A stretch of 64,000 nt of DNA from Antedon mediterranea (Eukaryota > Echinodermata > Crinoidea > Comatulida > Antedonidae). The translations under genes and the position numbers were made by a program. Below are positions 58,541 through 64,000 of this stretch, in pieces. Within the stretch, counting starts at the first letter, position 1; every line of letters begins with the position of its first letter. The DNA lies in contig NC_092674.1 of the NCBI RefSeq assembly GCF_964355755.1, positions 5,089,001 to 5,153,000 of the forward strand, in the 5' to 3' direction. The notes beneath the pieces were generated by a model, which had not been told where the DNA came from, searched no databases, and was given only the letters and a program-made list of their open reading frames with translations.

Positions 58541-59141
58541 CAAATAAACAAACAAAAAAAACATAATGAATTAGACAACAACAGTCCACCAACAAGTTTG
58601 ATAATATAAAACAGACACCGATATTTCGATCTTCTCTTTAGTCAGGAAATGAACAACCTGAAGATAAACAAATAAAGTTCGAATATAGAATCATAATAAA
58701 TTGTCTCACTATTCAAGTTCAAAAGCATTGATTATACAACGATTATCAGAAAGTAATTGATAGAACGATAAGATCGTGTCTGACCAGGAGCTGAAAAGTA
58801 AAGACAATACGCGGTGGGCTTTTAAAATTGTCTATTTGAGAACTTCTCTGTTTATTTAGTGAGAAAACAACTCTTTTTAATTCAGTGTATTTTGAAAGTA
58901 GTTAATTATAATTGATCTATTAATAGTTCATTTCATTTGTCCAAAATGAAATTCATGTTGACATACAATTGCTCAAAATTAGTTGAAGGTTAGTAACACA
59001 GAAGAATACAATAACATTAATACAACAGAGCGACAACATTACTCAATGCATTAACTGAGTTGATTGAAAAGCCTGATTGAATGTGGAACAATAATTATAA
59101 CACTTTTAAGCCTAGCCATTCCTTGTCTAATATTTTATATT

Positions 59142-59425
59142 TAAAGATGTATTGTTCCCCCTAAAACATGAAAAATTAAGATTAATAGATTATTTTGTAG
59201 TTTTAAATTATGTTTTAACTTATAAAATGACAAAATAAATGGTTAAATTCAACCAAAAATCTATTGACTCAATTTTTTACTTTAAATTACAGTTTTTTTA
59301 GGTAAATACATTTTTTTCCGATCCAATTTTTGGTCAAAGTGGATAACTATTAGGTAATATTAAAATGGCATATTAAAAAAAAAATTGTAAGAATTATTTG
59401 TTCAGGGGAAAATACATCTTTAAGC
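59142..59425. mobile_element. MITE family 2, copy 2
   Basis: TTTAAAGATGTATTGTTCCC at the left and GGGGAAAATACATCTTTAA at the right: inverted ends with TTAA at both edges. Confidence 0.8.
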
Positions 59426-60463
59426 ATATGAAATTATTACGGTATACAGTATTTATATAATAAAAATTTAACGATTACTGCAGTATTCCGCTACCTTTCC
59501 CTTCGGAGCCGTTCCTTTCACACGTTTTTACGACGGAAACCGCGCATTCCCAAGGGGAATTCCCTTTTCCATGCGATATCCTACTATCCTCAATATTACT
59601 ATCCCATAAATAAATCTTCTTTCGCCAAGTACTTTCATGTTGATCTTAGAATAGGTATCTGATCATACTACTGAAAGCTGCTTTGACCGCAAAATAAGAT
59701 GATTCGATTAGGATGAAATCGAACCATATAAAACATGCCAACACTAACATTAATTTCATTTATACAAAATTATTTAAGTTTTACACACCCAGCCGATACC
59801 ACCTACAAATCTGATCGTCGACAGATCTCTATATCGTATAACGATAAAGCACAATGTAAGTATAATGTGTATACAGTATTGTTCGTTTTAGCTTTTCTTT
59901 GCATTTTTCTTCTTCTGCCCTATGCCCATCTCTATACTTCTATATTTCTCCACAATTAATACCACGTAGTTAATAAACTTTTTACTAATATTATTTTCTA
60001 AAATAGACTCTGAAAAGTGATTTAGTAGGATGGTATTATGTGCCCTTGCCTTATAATATGCCTATATATACAAGTTCTTTTAAAAATGCAATTAAATTGT
60101 GATATAGTAAATATATTAATATTCAAACAAACATTTTGTAAGATCGATCATATTTTTAAAAATTAAAATTTGCGAATGCGTAATATCGTAACAGTTATTT
60201 ACATAGGCCTAGTGCGAATTCCAAGTTATGAGTCGGAAAAAAAATCAAACTCCCAGTTATGAAAACGGTCACTGGTGTTTTTGAAGTTCTTAAAATAATT
60301 TAAATTAGGCCTACGTGAATTATAAGTCATTTCATCATAAACAATATTTATTTCCAAAAAAGTAAACGGTAAGGATTGTGTAGGCCTAAAATACAATGCC
60401 AAATATTAACTGTACAATCAACATTATCTGGTAAAACTAACACTTTATTTATTAAAAATACAG

Positions 60464-61596
60464 ATGACAAACACAATGTTTTCCTGTTTACTATTACTTT
60501 GCTTGTCTGCGACTTCCGAAGCAGCAGCGTTCGCTACGACTGTACCTTGCACCACCAGTGGTACAACCGATAACAGTACACCAGTGCCACAGAATAACAT
60601 TACGTTCACCACGAACGGGACATATAGTCTTGTCCCACGAGACCAACTATACGAATTTGCGACCACTCTCTGCCCGGTCCCCAGACGAACAGACTACGTG
60701 AACCCGCGTACCTCACCGTGCCCTTGGAGAAACTTGGTGGATTCAGATGCAACCAGGTAGGCTATACTTCTATAGTTCAATAAAGCAATTTATAATAAAC
60801 TTATGCGCGTCTAAAGGCTCGTTCAGACTTAGTTATTTACCAGCCGATTCTCAGATGTATCTATTCGTGAAAAGGCTCGTTCAGGCTTAGTTAATGGGAC
60901 TTACGAAACAGGACGGTTGGGGGATCGGAGGACGACGGACATCCTGTGTTCGTCAGCGCGTTAAATCATATCAGTCTAAATAGCCGTTTTATTAGTTATG
61001 CACTTTCTTTACCCGGATGACGGTTGGTTACGGGCTGCTAAGTTATCTCTAACATAACAAGTGTAATAATAATAATAATAAGTGGGTGGAAAGCAGGTAA
61101 ATAAATGAACGGGCACCAAGTACAAAATAAGAGTTAAATTTCACTCTTCCAAAAAAAGCGCTTGCCCTCCAACTTACACGTTAACCGGTGTGCCAGATGC
61201 ATGCGCATACAAACGGGCTGATAATGTAAACATTTTTTATAATAATGATACACTTTCGATACGGAACATTTTAATGTATCGAAAATACAAATAAGCTTCC
61301 GCCTCGCGACTATCTACTGACGGCGCATAACGTACAAAGCGCGTTCATTTACCGACTATTATAGCCTACAGACAAAATAATGGCCACATTTACCTCTTTA
61401 CAGACAACCACAAGACATCACGTACGCCAAATGTCACTGCCAATCATGCCGTAATTACGGCTCAGACTTCACCTGCCTGCCAGTAAACCGGACCATCATG
61501 GTAATAAAGGAGATCGCAACTGGGCAATACGAAACAAGGCACATCGAGGTCCCCGTAGCTTGCACCTGCGTTAAAACTTTGATTATAAACAGCTAA
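60464..61596 (+). CDS. IL17-like: Interleukin-17-like secreted cytokine
   Basis: Two coding exons, 60464–60756 and 61404–61596 (phase 2), giving 161 residues, typical of IL-17. A signal peptide is clear (residues 1–22: a Leu/Cys-rich core then SATSEA). A Thr/Ser-rich stretch follows with possible N-glycosylation sites (NST, NIT, NGT, later NRT). The IL-17 fold signature is present: RTDYVNPRTSPCPW, then ITYAKCHCQSC, CLPVNRTIMVIKE and, near the end, VPVACTCV, giving the family's paired cysteines around CXC. Known IL-17s are cystine-knot-like dimers that bind IL-17R/SEFIR receptors; in invertebrates they are induced in gut and immune tissue. Either Met1 or Met5 could start. The ATG directly follows AAAATACAG, so an upstream 5' UTR exon is possible. 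Subtype not assignable; the spacing resembles IL-17D-type members. Confidence 0.87.
60757..61403 (+). other. IL-17-like gene intron
   Basis: 647 bases, donor CAG|GTAGGC and acceptor CTCTTTACAG. Contains a short direct repeat (AAGGCTCGTTCAGACTTAGT at 60815 and its near copy at 60873) and an AAT microsatellite near 61064. Confidence 0.7.
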
Positions 61597-61979
61597 TTTA
61601 AACAAATCTAAACATAGGCCTAGTTGGATTGTTTGTTTCTAGTTCTATCCCATACACTATTTAAAACAACAAGTAGAAACAATAGCAATCACAAGAAAGT
61701 ATGAAGGTGGGATATTCCTGGTAAATTTCGCAAAGTAGGCCAACTACTCGAAACTAATTTCATAGATTATCGCTTTCGATCGCTTTATTTAGCGCTTCTT
61801 AGTACGTCTATTAGAAACTCTTTATTACGAAAGTAAAGACAAATCTATGCGAGTTAAATATGCTTATATTAATTATCAACCACATTCTTCAAATTAATTG
61901 AGAAGAACCTCTTGATCGTTGTGTTTGTCCCCGATTCTTTTCATAGTGTCCACTTAATATAAGGATGTCGTTAAGGAGG

Positions 61980-62213
61980 GGTATTTCCTCTCACCAATTA
62001 CTGCAAATTTGGAAGTGGGTGATGTAATTTAAAGCAAAAAATGGTCAAATTGGTTGCCAGCCAATGGGGTTTTGGTCAAATTTAACCATTTATTTTGTCA
62101 TTTTATAAGTGAAAATATTAAGTGATTAACTTTATTAACAATACAAAATAACATATTCAAAGTCTGATTTAATTAATATTCATTTTTCATGTTTTGGGGG
62201 GACAATACATAAT
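61980..62213. mobile_element. MITE family 2, copy 3 (opposite orientation)
   Basis: Interior CAAATTTAACCATTTATTTT (reverse of the other copies) and right end GGGGGGACAATACATAATAA. It directly abuts a family 3 MITE. Confidence 0.65.
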
Positions 62214-62375
62214 AAAGCTTGGTTCCCACTAGGACGTAACGCAAGGACGTAAGCGCAACGAAAGGGAACTGACCAATGACAAGCGACAGTTCGAAAAATC
62301 CATCGCGTGTCATTGGTCGAATTACTTGCGTTGCTCTTACGTCTTTGCGTTACGTTCTAGTGGGAACCAAGCTTT
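62214..62375. mobile_element. MITE family 3, intact palindromic copy
   Basis: AAAGCTTGGTTCCCACTAGG at the left and CTAGTGGGAACCAAGCTTTA at the right. The inverted halves extend inwards through GTAACGCAAGGACGTAAG and CTTACGTCTTTGCGTTAC. About 160 bp, best copy of the family. Confidence 0.9.
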
Positions 62376-62571
62376 ATTTATTTAAACAATATTTAACGAG
62401 GGTGGTCCATCCAGGCAAAGCTGAACCGTAGACCCTCACAAAATAAATTGTTTGCTATAAAATACTTTTACAGATGATGTAGCCTACAATATTACAACAT
62501 ATTTATCTATTTATTATAAAATGTTAATCTTAACAATACAATAAATTGTTTCGAATAATGTGACAGCAGGT

Positions 62572-62752
62572 AAAGCCTGTTTTCGTGTCGACGTTATTCG
62601 ACGCTATCGTCGTTGATCGTTAACAGTTCAACGACGATCGTTTGAAAACGATCAAGTTGAAATGATAACGATAGCGAGTACCTTTTCCTGAGAAAATTAC
62701 CAATTATTGTTAACGATAGCATCGAGTAACGTCGACAGGAAAACAGGTTTAA
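62572..62752. mobile_element. MITE family 4
   Basis: Inverted ends of about 40 bases: AAGCCTGTTTTCGTGTCGAC followed by GTTATTCGACGCTATCGT, mirrored by ACGATAGCATCGAGTAAC and GTCGACAGGAAAACAGGTTT. Single copy in the window; non-coding. Confidence 0.8.
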
Positions 62753-63269
62753 CTTGTCCTTTGATGGTTGCCTTAACAATTTAGTTTGTTTACATGAAAG
62801 GTCTTAATTTGCATTTCATATCAATCATATATGAGAATGTAATGTGTAGAGTGGTTTGTTTTTGCAAAATAAATGCTTGTGCTAAGGTATTATATAGTTT
62901 ATCGTGTATTTTTCCTAGTTTATATTTTTGCAAATTTTTAAAACCCTGAGCCACATAAAACATCTTCGGTTTGAACTTTGAAAACATAATTACTGTAGTA
63001 CACGCAGTAATAGAAAGCATTTATATCGGTTTTACTACCTTCAGCATGTGCGTTATCAATTACATATCCGAACCAAAAAATGACGTCGAATTAACAATAA
63101 AAAGTATACAATTTATACTTCTTCAAAAATTCGACAGACGCGAATACATTTAAATAGAGAGAGGAGGAATCGACTGTATTTCATATATAAATGTCCTAGG
63201 CACTGTTCATAGGAAAGAAATTAGTATTTCGTTGCCTTATTGTGTAAAAGGGGGCAGGGGAAGGTTGAA

Positions 63270-63890
63270 CTTCCTAATAAATACATGTCGACATGACGAG
63301 ATAGATTATCTTGCCAAGTTCACTTCTAATAAATACATGTCGACATGACGAGATAGATTATCTTGCCAAGTTGACTTCCTAATAAATACATGTCGACATG
63401 ACGAGATAGATTATCTTGCCAAGTTCACTTCTTAATAACTACATGTCGACATGACGAGATAGATTATCTTGCCAAGTTGACTTCCTAATAAATACATGTC
63501 GACATGACGAGATAGTTTATCTTGCCAAGTTCACTTCCTAATAAATACATGTCGACATGATGAGATAGATTATCTTGCCAAGTTGACTTCCTAATAAATA
63601 CATGTCGACATGACGAGATAGATTATCTTGCCAAGTTGACTTCCTAATAAATACATGTCGACATGACGAGATAGATTATCTTGCCAAGTTCACTTCCTAA
63701 TAAATACATGTCGACATAGATTATCTTGCCAAGTTCACTTCCTAATAAATACATGTCGACATGACGAGATAGATTATCTTGCCAAGTTGACTTCCTAATA
63801 AATACATGTCGACATGACGAGATAGATTATCTTGCCAAGTTCACTTCCTAATAAATACATGTCGACATAGATTATCTTGCCACGTTGATT
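63270..63890 (+). repeat. Minisatellite of about 55-bp units
   Basis: About 12 units: CTTCCTAATAAATACATGTC, GACATGACGAGATAGATTAT, CTTGCCAAGTT(G/C)A. Two units lack an ACATGACGAG-type 11-base piece (63715 and 63868). Alternation of GTTGAC and GTTCAC variants hints at higher-order units. Each unit holds the palindrome CATGTCGACATG. Confidence 0.95.
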
Positions 63891-64000
63891 TTACAAAAAA
63901 TATATGTCAATTATTTCTATTCTAACTTTAAGCAAATTACATTAGCAATATAGCTTGAAATAAAATGGCCAGGTGCGGCAACAAGTTCTAGTGATATTCA

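Larger units (their letters stand above)
58146..60463. other. Gene-free stretch before the IL-17-like gene
   Basis: Contains a SINE-like element (58295–58540) and a family 2 MITE (59142–59425). The last few hundred bases must hold the IL-17-like promoter; no TATA box or NF-kB site is convincing. No gene supported. Confidence 0.5.
61597..63269. other. Gene-free stretch after the IL-17-like gene
   Basis: IL-17-like 3' UTR at the start (no canonical AATAAA until near 62540), then three MITEs one after another (61980–62213, 62214–62375, 62572–62752). No further gene. Confidence 0.5.

Noticed and set aside
63270-63890. CRISPR-like array
   Set aside because: The whole unit of about 55 bases repeats; there are no distinct spacers and no cas genes, and the context is an animal genome.

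Overview
The window is nuclear DNA from an animal. The genes are split by many GT–AG introns, the DNA is AT-rich and crowded with short palindromic transposon relics, SINE/LINE pieces and tandem repeats, and no bacterial-style operon is present. The gene set (a TRIM2/3-type NHL protein, CFAP97, CARS2, ING1-like, MCCC1 and a secreted IL-17-like cytokine) and the repeat types fit a marine invertebrate deuterostome. An echinoderm is my best guess, but this is inference; no ribosomal or mitochondrial marker is present to prove it.

Layout. 1–14.1 kb: no recognisable protein gene; AT-rich repeats, two CG-richer patches (about 3.8–4.2 and 5.6–6.2 kb), a dead LINE 3' end and a Penelope-like relic with hammerhead-like motifs. 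14.18–17.23 kb (+): TRIM2/3-like gene, two coding exons with a SINE-like element in the intron. 22.69–26.90 kb (+): CFAP97-like gene, three coding exons. 27.0–35.4 kb: a 21-bp minisatellite, a pyrimidine-rich tract and a 4.3-kb palindromic satellite. 43.30 down to about 35.56 kb (-): CARS2 (mitochondrial cysteinyl-tRNA synthetase), 12 firm coding exons plus a doubtful last one. 43.73–44.91 kb (+): ING1/2-like PHD protein, head-to-head with CARS2 across 427 bp. 46.33–55.58 kb (+): complete MCCC1 (biotin-containing subunit of 3-methylcrotonyl-CoA carboxylase), 17 coding exons. 60.46–61.60 kb (+): IL-17-like cytokine, two exons. The window ends in a minisatellite of about 55-bp units.

The genes do not form one pathway. 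CARS2 (mitochondrial translation) and MCCC1 (leucine breakdown) both act in the mitochondrial matrix; the ING protein reads chromatin; the TRIM-NHL protein is a probable ubiquitin ligase; CFAP97 is axonemal; the IL-17-like protein is a secreted immune signal.

Two observations stand out. First, four separate introns (three in MCCC1, one in CARS2) contain tandem repeats whose unit is a copy of the neighbouring exon edge with its splice site. In MCCC1 intron 6 this gives 15 identical 5' splice sites in a row, each carrying the coding sequence of the ATP-binding glycine loop. Second, the head-to-head CARS2–ING pair matches the human CARS2–ING1 arrangement at 13q34, which suggests a very old shared promoter region.
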